A stretch of DNA of 64,000 nucleotides from Flavobacterium johnsoniae UW101 (GTDB lineage: Bacteria; Bacteroidota; Bacteroidia; Flavobacteriales; Flavobacteriaceae). Shown here piece by piece: positions 16,227 to 25,085 of the stretch. The DNA is taken from contig NC_009441.1 in the NCBI RefSeq assembly GCF_000016645.1, positions 5,518,001 to 5,582,000 of the forward strand. Direction: 5' to 3'. The notes beneath the pieces were generated by a model. The model worked only from the letters and a program-made list of their open reading frames with translations, had not been told where the DNA came from and made no database searches. How positions within the stretch are numbered: position 1 is the first letter of the stretch; each line of letters begins with the position of its first letter. Position numbers and translations under genes: made by a program.

Positions 16227-17507
16227 TTAGTTTTCTATTACATTTTCGGCAGTATCATTGCCTTCCCACTGCCCTACAACCGAAGTTGCCAAAGCATTTC
16301 CTAAAACATTGGTTGCGCTTCTAAACATATCGCAGAAATGGTCAATTGGTAAAATTAAAGCAATACCTTCAACCGGAATATCAAACATACCACAGGTAGC
16401 AGCAACAACAACTAAACTTGCTCTTGGCACTCCCGCAATTCCTTTACTCGTAAGCATTAAAACCAACAGCATTGCCATTTGAGTTCCTAAATCTAAATGT
16501 ACATTATAAAACTGTGCAATAAAAATACTCGCAAAAGTCATGTACATCATACTGCCGTCCAAATTGAAAGAATAGCCAAGCGGCAGCATAAAAGAAACGA
16601 TTCTGTCTTTTACACCAAAACTTTCTAATTCTTCTGTTAATTTAGGAAAAACAGCTTCTGAACTTGTTGTACCAAAAGCAATTGCCAAAGGTCCAATGAT
16701 TCGTCTTAAAAGCTCAACCATTCTTCTTCCTAAGAAAATAAAACCTACTGCAATTAACACAACCCATAAAGTTCCAATTCCTAATAAAAATGATCCGAAA
16801 AACTTGAAATACGTAATTAATAATTCTTCGGCATCACGAATGGCAAAAACCGCTGCAATGGCTCCAAAAACTCCAATTGGAGCGAAGTTCATTACATAAT
16901 TTACCATTTTAAGAACGATATGCGAGATTTTATCTAAAGCTCCAATTACCGGTTTTACAGTGTTACCTAAAGACGCAGCCGCTAATCCGAAGAAAATAGA
17001 AAATATTACAATTTGTAGAATTTCGTTGGTTGCCATTGCTTCAATAATACTTTTTGGAACAATATGCTCAACGAAGTTTTCAAATGATAAGTTTTGAGTT
17101 TTAGCGGTTACTTCAGATGCCGAAGCCATATCTACATGGCTTAATTTTAAACCTACTCCAGGCTCTAAAATATTTACATAAAATAACCCAATTAACAATG
17201 AGATAAAAGAAGCTGTAAAAAACCATCCAAGCGCTTTTCCTCCAATTCTTCCTACTGTTTTTATATCTCCCAGTTTTGCAATTCCCACAATTAAAGTGGT
17301 AAAAACCAAAGGAGAAATAATCATTTGCACCAAACGGATAAAAATAGTCGCAAGCATTTTAATTTTTGTGCTGAATGACTGCGCTGCTTCAGGTGAAATT
17401 GAGTTATGCAGAATAATTCCCAGCGTTGCGCCAAGAACCATTGCAATTAAAATCTGCCCTGTAAGTCCTGTTAAAAATGATTTTTTCTTAGTTTCTGTTA
17501 CTTGCAT
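16227..17507 (-). CDS. Dicarboxylate/amino acid:cation symporter (DAACS family)
   Basis: Inner-membrane Na+ or H+ coupled carrier for C4-dicarboxylates, glutamate or aspartate. 426 aa with several hydrophobic helices. Family signatures visible: FIRLVQMIISPLVFTTLIVGI near residue 55, the serine-rich hairpin region AFGTTSSEAVFPKLTEEL, the GYSFNLDGSMMYM motif (helix 7) and a C-terminal SKGIAGVPRASLVVVAA followed by LPIDHFCDMFRSATNVLGNA. The Asp/Arg pair in the last motif binds the substrate carboxylates in relatives. The precise substrate is not decided. It forms its own unit, ended by a hairpin. Confidence 0.94.
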   Translation of the reverse strand: MQVTETKKKSFLTGLTGQILIAMVLGATLGIILHNSISPEAAQSFSTKIKMLATIFIRLVQMIISPLVFTTLIVGIAKLGDIKTVGRIGGKALGWFFTASFISLLIGLFYVNILEPGVGLKLSHVDMASASEVTAKTQNLSFENFVEHIVPKSIIEAMATNEILQIVIFSIFFGLAAASLGNTVKPVIGALDKISHIVLKMVNYVMNFAPIGVFGAIAAVFAIRDAEELLITYFKFFGSFLLGIGTLWVVLIAVGFIFLGRRMVELLRRIIGPLAIAFGTTSSEAVFPKLTEELESFGVKDRIVSFMLPLGYSFNLDGSMMYMTFASIFIAQFYNVHLDLGTQMAMLLVLMLTSKGIAGVPRASLVVVAATCGMFDIPVEGIALILPIDHFCDMFRSATNVLGNALATSVVGQWEGNDTAENVIEN

Positions 17508-17558
17508 TAATTTGTTTTTTAATTATTAAAATATAAGACCCTCACTGCCTTACTTTTA

Positions 17559-18617
17559 TTAATATGTTTTGTTGATTAAATAAAAATCTGCCAAAACAAT
17601 CGCAGCCATCGCCTCAACGATTGGTACTGCACGAGGCACCACGCACGGATCATGACGTCCTTTTCCGGTCATTGGTGTAATATTACCTTTATTATCTAAA
17701 GAATCCTGAGTCTGCATAATAGTCGCAACAGGTTTAAAAGCAACTCTGAAATAAATATCCATTCCGTTGCTTATTCCGCCCTGGATTCCTCCTGAAAGAT
17801 TTGTTTTTGTCGTTCCGTCCGGATTGTATAAATCGTTGTGTTCGCTTCCTTTCATTTCAGAACCAGAGAAACCGCTTCCGTATTCAAAACCTTTTACGGC
17901 ATTGATAGAAAGCATTGCTTTTCCTAATTCAGCATGTAATTTATCAAAAACAGGCTCGCCTAAACCAACGGGTACATTTTGAATTACACACGAAACAACT
18001 CCTCCTACAGTATCTCCTTGTTTGCGGATATCACGAATATATTCTTCCATAATAGCTGCTGATTTTTCATCAGGGCAGCGAACCGGATTGCTTTCGATTT
18101 TAGAAAAATCTAAATCCTGATAAGGTGTATCTAAATGAATAGGACCTACAGAAGAAACATAAGCATTAATTTTAATTTCTGGAAGCATTTGTTTTGCAAT
18201 AGCTCCTGCTACTACTCTGCTGGCTGTTTCACGTGCAGAACTTCTTCCGCCTCCGCGATAATCACGAAAACCGTATTTTTGGTCATATACATAATCAGCA
18301 TGACTTGGTCTGTAATTATCTTTTATATGAGAGTAATCATCTGATTTTTGATTGGTATTCGGAATAATAAAACCAATTGGGGTTCCTGTAGTTTTTCCTT
18401 CAAATATTCCTGATAGAAACTGAACCGCGTCTGGTTCTTTTCTTTGTGTTACGATAGCCGATTGTCCTGGTTTTCTACGGGACATTTCAACTTCTATCGC
18501 TTCGAAATCAAGTTCTATTCCTGATGGACATCCGTCTATAATACCGCCTAGAGCTTCACCATGAGATTCTCCAAATGTAGTAACTTTATATAGGGTGCCG
18601 TAGCTGTTTCCTGCCAT
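17559..18617 (-). CDS. aroC: Chorismate synthase
   Basis: Last step of the shikimate pathway: 5-enolpyruvylshikimate 3-phosphate to chorismate, with reduced FMN. 352 aa, usual length. Starts [29 protein letters not shown], then [29 protein letters not shown] and [13 protein letters not shown], and ends with [18 protein letters not shown]. All signature regions are intact. It stands alone; a -7 box (TACATTTG) lies 17 bases before the ATG. Confidence 0.97.
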
Positions 18618-18633
18618 TGTAAATTGTTTTGAG

Positions 18634-18641
18634 CAAATGTA
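18634..18641 (-). promoter_or_regulatory. -7 box of aroC
   Basis: TACATTTG followed by C on the minus strand, exact match to TAnnTTTG. No TTG at 17-23 bases upstream. Confidence 0.45.
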
Positions 18642-18805
18642 AGTTTTATGAATTAAATTAAAAAATTAAAAATTGGTAATATTAATTAAAGATTAAACAG
18701 TTTAAAAATCACAATTTATTAAAATTGACCTCAAATTAGTAACCTTTTCATAAAATAAATCCAGCAAGATTTTCTTTCATTTGTGGAACTTCAAATTAAG
18801 AAAAA

Positions 18806-19630
18806 TTGAAAAAACGAAATGTCGAATTGGTCATTATTTCTGATGTCCATTTAGGAACTTACGGAAGTCACGCCAAAGAGCTAAACAACTACTTATCAAG
18901 CATTAAACCCAAAACCTTAGTCCTAAACGGAGATATTATTGATGCCTGGCAGTTTAGAAAATCTTATTTCCCAAAAGCCCATTTAAGAGTTATTCAACGC
19001 ATTATAGGGATGGCTTCAAAAGGTACAAAAGTGTATTATATTACCGGAAATCACGATGAGATTCTTCGTAAATTCAGTGATATGAACATGGGTAATTTTT
19101 CTTTGGTCGATAAATTAGTTTTAGAATTAGACGACAAAAAGGCGTGGATTTTTCATGGAGATGTTTTTGATGCTTCTGTACAACATTCTAAATGGATCGC
19201 AAAACTGGGAGGTTTAGGTTATGACTACTTAATCCTTATGAACCGATTTGCAAACTGGTGTCTTGCAAAATTAGGACGCGAGCCTTATTCATTTTCTAAA
19301 AAAATAAAAGCCAGTGTAAAAAAAGCAGTTAAATTTATCTCAGATTTTGAAACTACTGCAACTGATTTGGCTATCGAAAAAAATTACGATTATGTTATCT
19401 GTGGTCATATACACGAACCAAAAATACTTACCAAAGAAAACAAACACGGTTCTACTTTATATTTGAATTCTGGTGACTGGGTCGAAAATTTAACAGCTCT
19501 CGAATACCACAAAAAGCGCTGGAAATTATATTCGTACACACACAGTAATTTTACTGAAGAAGAAAATCTTTTTGAAATGGAAGATATTTTAACATCGCAG
19601 TTAATTTCAAATATTATTCTTAAAAAATAA
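18806..19630 (+). CDS. Metallophosphoesterase, LpxH-like (UDP-2,3-diacylglucosamine hydrolase family)
   Basis: 274 aa calcineurin-like phosphoesterase. Metal-binding motifs in order: SDVHLG (Asp13, His15), NGDIIDAW (Asp43), GNHDE (Asn82, His83), HGDVFD and CGHIHEP. In related proteins this fold cleaves UDP-2,3-diacylglucosamine to lipid X in lipid A synthesis, which would take place at the inner membrane. The family also holds other phosphatases, so the substrate is inferred. No ATG is available in frame; TTG at 18806 directly precedes KKRNVELVIISDVH and is taken as start. Confidence 0.82.
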   Translation: MKKRNVELVIISDVHLGTYGSHAKELNNYLSSIKPKTLVLNGDIIDAWQFRKSYFPKAHLRVIQRIIGMASKGTKVYYITGNHDEILRKFSDMNMGNFSLVDKLVLELDDKKAWIFHGDVFDASVQHSKWIAKLGGLGYDYLILMNRFANWCLAKLGREPYSFSKKIKASVKKAVKFISDFETTATDLAIEKNYDYVICGHIHEPKILTKENKHGSTLYLNSGDWVENLTALEYHKKRWKLYSYTHSNFTEEENLFEMEDILTSQLISNIILKK

Positions 19631-19757
19631 TGCCAACCTGCATTATAAAGCACTGTAGACGTTGTTTTTAACTTTTCGGCCTATCGAAAATTCTAAAAAA
19701 TGTGAATTATATAACAATTTCTAAAAATATTATACGTTCTTCATATACAAGGAAATC

Positions 19758-19765
19758 TAAATTTG
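19758..19765 (+). promoter_or_regulatory. -7 box before the barrel protein
   Basis: TAAATTTG, exact match to TAnnTTTG, 22 bases before the ATG. No clear TTG element. Confidence 0.4.
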
Positions 19766-19787
19766 AAAAAAATTAATTAACCATTTT

Positions 19788-20285
19788 ATGAAGAAGATAA
19801 TAGTATCTGCCATTATGCTTTTTGGATTTGCATTTACGGCACAATCACAAGAAATTTCAAAACACGCTCTAGGATTGCGTTTAGGAGACAACAACGGATT
19901 TGGAGGTGAAGTATCATACCAATTAGGACTAAACCAAAAAAACAGACTTGAATTTGATTTAGGCTGGAGAAACAGCAGCGACGTTGATGCCATTAAAGGA
20001 GTTGCTCTTTACCAATGGGTTTGGAACATCGACGGCGGATTTAACTGGTACGCTGGTGTTGGGGGTGGATTAGCTGCCTGGGACCACGATTATTACAACA
20101 ACAATTACAGATATAACGACAGCGGAACATATGTTTTTGCAGCCGGAGATATTGGTATAGAATATAGATTTAAGGAAGTGCCTATTACACTGTCATTAGA
20201 TGCAAGACCTGAAATTGGTTCTGGATACTATGACGATGACAATTTTGGATTTGACGTTGGATTAGGAGTTAAATTCAGATTTTAA
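19788..20285 (+). CDS. Small outer-membrane beta-barrel protein
   Basis: 165 aa with a signal peptide ending TAQSQ (about residue 20). The rest alternates polar and hydrophobic residues in beta-strand fashion, rich in G, Y, N, D and aromatic residues. It ends GLGVKFRF, a terminal-Phe signature of barrels inserted by BAM. About eight strands would fit. The sequence resembles OmpA/OprF-like or lipid A-modifying small barrels of Bacteroidota, but no enzymatic residues stand out. It is a single gene with its own -7 box and terminator. Confidence 0.8.
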   Translation: MKKIIVSAIMLFGFAFTAQSQEISKHALGLRLGDNNGFGGEVSYQLGLNQKNRLEFDLGWRNSSDVDAIKGVALYQWVWNIDGGFNWYAGVGGGLAAWDHDYYNNNYRYNDSGTYVFAAGDIGIEYRFKEVPITLSLDARPEIGSGYYDDDNFGFDVGLGVKFRF

Positions 20286-20312
20286 TTAAAAATAAAAAAT
20301 AATTGTAAGAAG

Positions 20313-20345
20313 AAACCTGTCGCTTTTAAACGACAGGTTTTTTTT
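20313..20345 (+). terminator. Terminator after the barrel protein
   Basis: Perfect stem AAACCTGTCG (20313-20322) with CGACAGGTTT (20331-20340), then T residues. Confidence 0.88.
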
Positions 20346-20367
20346 ATGTTTTAAAATAAAATGTATG

Positions 20368-20497
20368 AGGCTGAGCAAATTCAAAACCCAATTATGCAAA
20401 GATTACGTAACGATGGCTTCGACTTCGCTCAGCCTGACACTCAATATCTAACTCGTAACTAATAACTCTTTACTAGTCACTCTTTACTAATAACTTA
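20368..20497. repeat. Palindrome AGGCTGAGC/GCTCAGCCT plus word-like repeats
   Basis: AGGCTGAGC (20368-20376) is the exact inverse of GCTCAGCCT (20427-20435). It is followed by repeated variants of ACTCGTAACTAATAACTCTT up to the lipoprotein stop. It lies in the gap between convergent genes. Confidence 0.6.
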
Positions 20498-20920
20498 CTT
20501 AATAATAATTTCTTTTTTAGAATGCACTTTTACAACCGTGTAAGGGTAAGAGATCATCTGCATTACCATTGCATCCGGAGACGGCGCATTTTCTTTAACT
20601 GTAATGATAATATTTTTATCTGTTTCTTCAACTTTTTCAACGCCGATAGAATAACCACTTGTATTTTTTTCTCCCATGTTCAAAATAACATAGTTGGAAT
20701 TATTAATATCAGCATCTTTCATTTTATGAGCCAAAAGCGGATCGTTTTGAAGCATTTTAATTTCATTAGGTTCGGTCAGGATTTCAAAAAATCTGATATT
20801 TCCGCCGCCGCTTGACTGTTCTGTTAAAACTTCATAAAGTGCCGTTGATGAAGCAGCTGTTTTTGATGCACCGCAGGAAACCAAAACAAAAATTACTAAA
20901 ACCGAAATTACTTTTTTCAT
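20495..20920 (-). CDS. Small lipoprotein, unknown function
   Basis: 141 aa. Signal peptide with lipobox VLVSC (Cys about 16), so the mature protein is lipid anchored. The remainder (about 30-141) alternates beta strands with conserved-looking IRFFEILTEPNEIKML and SGYSIGVEKVEETDKNIIITVKENAP. The latter is reminiscent of the PrcB-type or protease-complex-interacting domain (SGGYSIxVxxV pattern). That would make it a periplasmic protease-associated lipoprotein; this is a tentative reading. An ATG at 20920 is preferred to the TTG three codons upstream. It ends next to word-like repeats. Confidence 0.7.
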   Translation of the reverse strand: MKKVISVLVIFVLVSCGASKTAASSTALYEVLTEQSSGGGNIRFFEILTEPNEIKMLQNDPLLAHKMKDADINNSNYVILNMGEKNTSGYSIGVEKVEETDKNIIITVKENAPSPDAMVMQMISYPYTVVKVHSKKEIIIK

Positions 20921-20947
20921 TACGTTCAAATTTTTAAATTATTGTTT

Positions 20948-22084
20948 TTATTCTTTATAATCGTCAATTGCTCTTTGATACAAAGCTTCATATTTTGGAA
21001 GAATGTTTTTAATATCAAAATTCTTCGCAACTTCTAAAGCATTTGCTTTAAACTCATTCAGTGTTTTGTCATCTTTTAATATCTTAATAGCATTGGCTGC
21101 CATTTCATCAACATTTCCAACATCACTCAAATATCCGGAAACACCATCAAAATTAACCTCAGGCAATCCTCCTGAATTACTCGAAATAACCGGAACACCG
21201 CAAGCCATAGCTTCTAAAGCTGCTAACCCGAAACTTTCTGTTTCTGATGGAAGTAAAAACAAATCGGTCATGCATAAAATCTTGTCGATCTCATTACTGT
21301 TACCAAAGAAAATTACTTTATCGTGAATTCCTAGTTCCATACACAAAACCTCTGCTTTTTCCTTTTCAGGACCATCGCCCACCATCATTAATTTAGCCGG
21401 CATTTCTTTCTGGATATTATAGAAAATCTTAATAATATCCGGAATGCGTTTTACTTTTCTAAAGTTACTGATATGTGTTACGATTCTTTCATTCTCCTTT
21501 GCCATTACATATCTGTGACAAGGCTCAGTTGGGTCTTTTCTAACTTTATCCAATTCAATAAAATTCGGGATTACCTTAATTTTATTTTTGATCTTGAATA
21601 ATTTCAAAGTATCATCTTTCAAACTCTGTGAAACCGAAGTCACATAATCTGATTTATTGATACTGAAAGTCACCGCAGGTTTGTAAAACGGATGATTCCC
21701 TACCAGCGTAATATCAGTTCCGTGAAGTGTTGTAATCATTGGAAGATTAATTCCCTCATTCTTCAGCATTTGTTTTGCCATATATCCTGCATACGCATGA
21801 GGAATTGCATAATGTACATGAAGAACTTCTATTTTATATAATTTCACCATGTCGACCAATTTGCTTGACAAAGCTAATTCATACGGCTGATAATGAAATA
21901 AAGGATATTCTGGAACGTTTACTTCGTGATAATGAACATTAGGATTTAAAAGTGCCAATCTTACCGGCTGGCTGTAAGTTATAAAGTGTATTTCGTGTCC
22001 GCGTCTGGCTAATTCGAGACCTAACTCAGTGGCTACTACACCACTACCGCCAAATGTTGGATAACAAACTATTGCTATTTTCAT
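20948..22084 (-). CDS. bshA: N-acetyl-alpha-D-glucosaminyl L-malate synthase
   Basis: First enzyme of bacillithiol synthesis: transfers GlcNAc from UDP-GlcNAc to L-malate. GT-B glycosyltransferase of family 4, 378 aa. The N-terminal domain begins MKIAIVCYPTFGGSGVVATELGLELARRGHEIHF, and HVHYAIPHAYAGYMAKQ and TTLHGTDITLVG are BshA hallmarks. The C-terminal part has NFRKVKRIPDII and ESFGLAALEAMACGVPVISS with the EX7E-type nucleotide-sugar site. The lipoprotein gene follows 27 bases later and may be co-transcribed. Bacillithiol is the low-molecular thiol expected in flavobacteria. Confidence 0.95.
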   Translation of the reverse strand: MKIAIVCYPTFGGSGVVATELGLELARRGHEIHFITYSQPVRLALLNPNVHYHEVNVPEYPLFHYQPYELALSSKLVDMVKLYKIEVLHVHYAIPHAYAGYMAKQMLKNEGINLPMITTLHGTDITLVGNHPFYKPAVTFSINKSDYVTSVSQSLKDDTLKLFKIKNKIKVIPNFIELDKVRKDPTEPCHRYVMAKENERIVTHISNFRKVKRIPDIIKIFYNIQKEMPAKLMMVGDGPEKEKAEVLCMELGIHDKVIFFGNSNEIDKILCMTDLFLLPSETESFGLAALEAMACGVPVISSNSGGLPEVNFDGVSGYLSDVGNVDEMAANAIKILKDDKTLNEFKANALEVAKNFDIKNILPKYEALYQRAIDDYKE

Positions 22085-22221
22085 GTATTAAATTTAATTC
22101 TACGAAAATACTCAAAAATAGCGTTGAATGGGCTGTTTAAATTGTTAGATTTTCGACAAAATTAGATTAATTCCAGTTAATAAATTTTAAGCAGCGGGTT
22201 TAAACAACACGTATTCAAAAC

Positions 22222-22258
22222 AAAAAAGGCACAGAACCTAAGTTTTGTGCCTTTTACA
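22222..22258 (-). terminator. Terminator after the conserved 160-aa gene
   Basis: AAAAGGCACAGAA pairs with TTTTGTGCCTTTT (one mismatch) around a short loop; T-rich on both sides. Confidence 0.8.
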
Positions 22259-22275
22259 AATAGTATAAATTTTTC

Positions 22276-22758
22276 TTAGAAAAATCTGCTGTGCCAGCTG
22301 TCAGCAGCAGGAACTTCCCAAGAGTCGTTGAATTCTTCGATATTGTTAACCAAATTATTGAAAACAATAGTATTCTCAGAAACTGATTTATCTTTTACCA
22401 TTTTCTTGAAATCAATTAATGGTTTGTGTGCGATATGTTCTCCCAGTTTAAAAGTTACATTCATTTTATCAAGCAGATCAACGTCGTACTTTTTCTCTAA
22501 TCCCTGAATAAATTCTACTGAACTATCGATAGAACAACCCGTCGCAGCCTGCACTTCCTGATTAACAGCTAATATTATAAAACGATTGTATTTAAGCAAA
22601 AAAGAAGCTTCAAGACTAGTTCCGTGCGCGGCCCATTCTTCTACAAAAGCTTTTAAATCGGTTTCGATTTCAGAAAACTCTTCCTCAGAAAATTTTCTGT
22701 TCGATTGGTAAATCCAGACTCTTGATTCACCAGGTAAATTTTCAAAAGGTATATACAT
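22276..22758 (-). CDS. Conserved Bacteroidota protein of unknown function
   Basis: 160 aa, cytosolic, no signal peptide. Starts MYIPFENLPGESRVWIYQSNRKF. Relatives are often labelled ABC transporter ATPase, but no Walker A, Walker B or ABC signature is present, so that name should not be copied. A Cys in QAATGCSIDSSVEFIQ and the following segment look conserved. It is preceded by a word-like repeat and the two Fe-S genes, and may be in the same leftward unit. No function can be assigned. Confidence 0.75.
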   Translation of the reverse strand: MYIPFENLPGESRVWIYQSNRKFSEEEFSEIETDLKAFVEEWAAHGTSLEASFLLKYNRFIILAVNQEVQAATGCSIDSSVEFIQGLEKKYDVDLLDKMNVTFKLGEHIAHKPLIDFKKMVKDKSVSENTIVFNNLVNNIEEFNDSWEVPAADSWHSRFF

Positions 22759-22811
22759 TTTTAATTTTAGATTTTAGATTTTTTTTGAATTGTTTCGGGT
22801 TTCAAGTTTAA

Positions 22812-22841
22812 AAACTTAGCATCTTAGAACCTTAGCAACTC
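22812..22841. repeat. Word-like repeat ACTTAGCATCTTAGAACCTTAGC
   Basis: Four variants of the unit CTTAG(A/C) in 30 bases between the Fe-S gene and the conserved 160-aa gene. Confidence 0.55.
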
Positions 22842-22849
22842 AAAATCTT

Positions 22850-23641
22850 TTATAAATCCTGTGCATTTGCAATTAATTCGGCAACGTCCATTACTTTTAT
22901 CTCGCCTTCTTTATGCGCATGTTTAATACCATCTGTTAACATGGTGTTGCAAAATGGACAGCCGGCAGCAATAATATCCGGTTTTACTTCTAAAGCATCT
23001 TCTGTACGCAGAACATTTACTTCTTTGTTTCCAGGTTCGGCATCTTTAAACATCTGCGCACCGCCTGCACCACAGCATAATCCGTTTGCTTTAGAACGTT
23101 TCATTTCAACTAATTCAACGTCTAGTTTCTCAATTAAATCTCTAGGTGCTTCGTAAACTTTATTAGCTCTTCCTAAATAACAAGGATCGTGAAAAGTAAT
23201 TTTCTTTCCTTTAAACTGTCCGCCTTCAACTGTAAGTCTTCCGTCATTTATTAATGATTTCAGGAATTCTGTATGATGAATAACTTCATAGTTTCCTCCT
23301 AATTCAGGATATTCATTTTTTAAGGTATTAAAACAATGCGGACAAGCGGTAACGATTTTTTTTGCTTCATAAGCATTTAAAACCTCGATGTTCATCATGG
23401 CCTGCATTTGAAACAAAAATTCATTTCCGGCTCTTTTTGCAGGATCTCCAGTACAGCTTTCTTCTGTACCCAAAACCGCAAAAGAAACATTGGTACGGTT
23501 TAAAATACGTACAAATGCTTTCGTAATTTTTTTTGCTCTATCATCAAAACTTCCTGCACAGCCTACCCAAAACAACACTTCTGGTTGTTTTCCTTCGGCC
23601 AGCATTTCTGCCATTGTTGGTACTACTAAACTTTCTGACAT
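22850..23641 (-). CDS. Fe-S oxidoreductase with two CCG domains (HdrB/GlpC/LutA-like)
   Basis: 263 aa. Two cysteine-rich CCG domains are visible: TACPHCFNTLKNEYP with an upstream WVGCAGSFD, and HDPCYLGR...GLCCGAGGAQMF...GCPFCNTML. In heterodisulfide reductase B such cysteines hold a special [4Fe-4S] cluster. The ATG at 23641 (MSESLVVPT) is preferred; the upstream TTG falls inside a palindromic repeat. It directly follows the membrane ferredoxin-like gene and together they would form an electron-transfer pair (HdrC-like plus HdrB-like). The electron donor and acceptor are unknown. Confidence 0.88.
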   Translation of the reverse strand: MSESLVVPTMAEMLAEGKQPEVLFWVGCAGSFDDRAKKITKAFVRILNRTNVSFAVLGTEESCTGDPAKRAGNEFLFQMQAMMNIEVLNAYEAKKIVTACPHCFNTLKNEYPELGGNYEVIHHTEFLKSLINDGRLTVEGGQFKGKKITFHDPCYLGRANKVYEAPRDLIEKLDVELVEMKRSKANGLCCGAGGAQMFKDAEPGNKEVNVLRTEDALEVKPDIIAAGCPFCNTMLTDGIKHAHKEGEIKVMDVAELIANAQDL

Positions 23642-23649
23642 TTCTTTTT

Positions 23650-23736
23650 GTTTAATCGTTGATTTGTTCAATTGTTTAATCGGCAGTTCCTCGAATCCTA
23701 AGTACGATTAAACGAATTAACGATTAACCGATTAAA
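23650..23736. repeat. Imperfect palindrome of TTTAATCG/CGATTAAA words
   Basis: Left arm 23650-23682 (GTTTAATCG, TTTGTTCAATTG, TTTAATCGG) and right arm 23704-23736 (CGATTAAACGAATTAACG, CCGATTAAAC) are roughly complementary. It fills the gap between the two Fe-S genes and would form a long hairpin in their shared mRNA. Confidence 0.65.
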
Positions 23737-23747
23737 CTATATCTTTT

Positions 23748-25079
23748 CTAGTTCTCGTTTTTCCAATTTAATCGGTCCTGCTGGCTGTACTGCCAAGGTG
23801 CTCCGTTATTTTCAATATTAGTCATCATAGCATTTAATGACATTGGCGCAGCGCTCTGCTCCATCACTAAATAACGACGCATATCCATAATAATAGACAA
23901 TGGACTAATATTTACAGGACATTCTTCTACACAGGCATTGCATGAAGTACAAGCCCATAGTTCTTCCGGAGTAATGTAATCGTTTAATAATGTTTTATTA
24001 TCTGGAACAAAAACACCTTTATTGGCATCAATATTCTTTCCAACTTCCTGAAGACGGTCTCTTGTATCCATCATAATTTTACGCGGAGACAATTTTTTAC
24101 CTGTTTGGTTTGCCGGACAAGATGACGTACAACGTCCGCATTCTGTACAAGTATATGCATTTAAAAGCTGTACCCAGTTTAAATCCTGAACATCGCTTGC
24201 TCCAAATTTACTCGGCGCTGCATTTTCATCAACAGGAGCTGCAGCAAACGGATCAGCATTTGGGTCCATCATTAATTTAACTTCTTTTGTAACTGAAGCT
24301 AAATTATCAAACTGTCCTTCTGGTTTTAAATTCGCAAAATAAGTGTTTGGGAACGCTAACAGGATATGAAGGTGTTTTGAGAAGTATAAATAGTTCATAA
24401 AAATCAAAATACCAATTATATGAAGCCACCAAAATGTTTCAAATAATATTACAACCAATTCGTTTGACATTCCGTTAAAAATTGGAGCAATAAACTGGCT
24501 TATCGGGAAACTTCCTGCTTTATGAAAAACTCCTCCCGGAACGTTTTGCAAATGAAGATCTGAAGCGTTCATTAACAAAAACAAAATCATTAAAACGGTT
24601 TCAAAATACAAAATATAATTTGCATCGCTTTTTGGAAATCCTGTTAAATCAGAATGTATAAAACGTTTTAATCTGATGAAGTTTCTTCTAAGCCAAAAAA
24701 CCGTAACGGCAAAAATTACAAGTATTGCCAATATTTCAAATGAAGCAATTAAAACATCATAGACTACGCCTAAATAAGGTGCAAAAATTCTATGAGTTCC
24801 AAATAACCCATCGATTATAATTTCGAGTAATTCGATATTAATAATTATGAAACCTACATATACAAAAATATGCAGTATTCCGGCAACAGGGCGTCTCACC
24901 ATTCTTGACTGCCCAAGAGCAATCAATGCCATGTTTTTCCAACGAGCTTTAGGATTATCTTTTCGATCTACATCAACTCCCAGATTAATGTTTCGGATGA
25001 TCTTTTTCACGCTCGCTGCAAAAAAGCCGAAACCTACTATAAGAAGTATGGCAAATAAAATATTATCTAAATAACTCAT
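23748..25079 (-). CDS. Membrane 4Fe-4S dicluster protein (HdrC/DsrM-like)
   Basis: 443 aa. The N-terminal half (to about residue 250) has five or six membrane helices with histidines that could bind heme, as in nitrate reductase gamma-type subunits. The C-terminal cytosolic part has two ferredoxin motifs: CTECGRCTSSCPANQTGKKLSP and CTSCNACVEECPVNISPL. It should move electrons between the quinone pool and the CCG protein encoded next. It starts 6 bases after the mlaD-like stop, so it belongs to the leftward unit amidase-mlaD-this gene-CCG gene. The pair is widespread in Bacteroidota, but its role is not established to my knowledge. Confidence 0.88.
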   Translation of the reverse strand: MSYLDNILFAILLIVGFGFFAASVKKIIRNINLGVDVDRKDNPKARWKNMALIALGQSRMVRRPVAGILHIFVYVGFIIINIELLEIIIDGLFGTHRIFAPYLGVVYDVLIASFEILAILVIFAVTVFWLRRNFIRLKRFIHSDLTGFPKSDANYILYFETVLMILFLLMNASDLHLQNVPGGVFHKAGSFPISQFIAPIFNGMSNELVVILFETFWWLHIIGILIFMNYLYFSKHLHILLAFPNTYFANLKPEGQFDNLASVTKEVKLMMDPNADPFAAAPVDENAAPSKFGASDVQDLNWVQLLNAYTCTECGRCTSSCPANQTGKKLSPRKIMMDTRDRLQEVGKNIDANKGVFVPDNKTLLNDYITPEELWACTSCNACVEECPVNISPLSIIMDMRRYLVMEQSAAPMSLNAMMTNIENNGAPWQYSQQDRLNWKNEN

Positions 25080-25085
25080 TTACAA

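Noticed and set aside
22276..22758. ABC transporter ATPase name for the 160-aa protein
   Set aside because: No Walker A, Walker B or signature motif; the name would be misleading.
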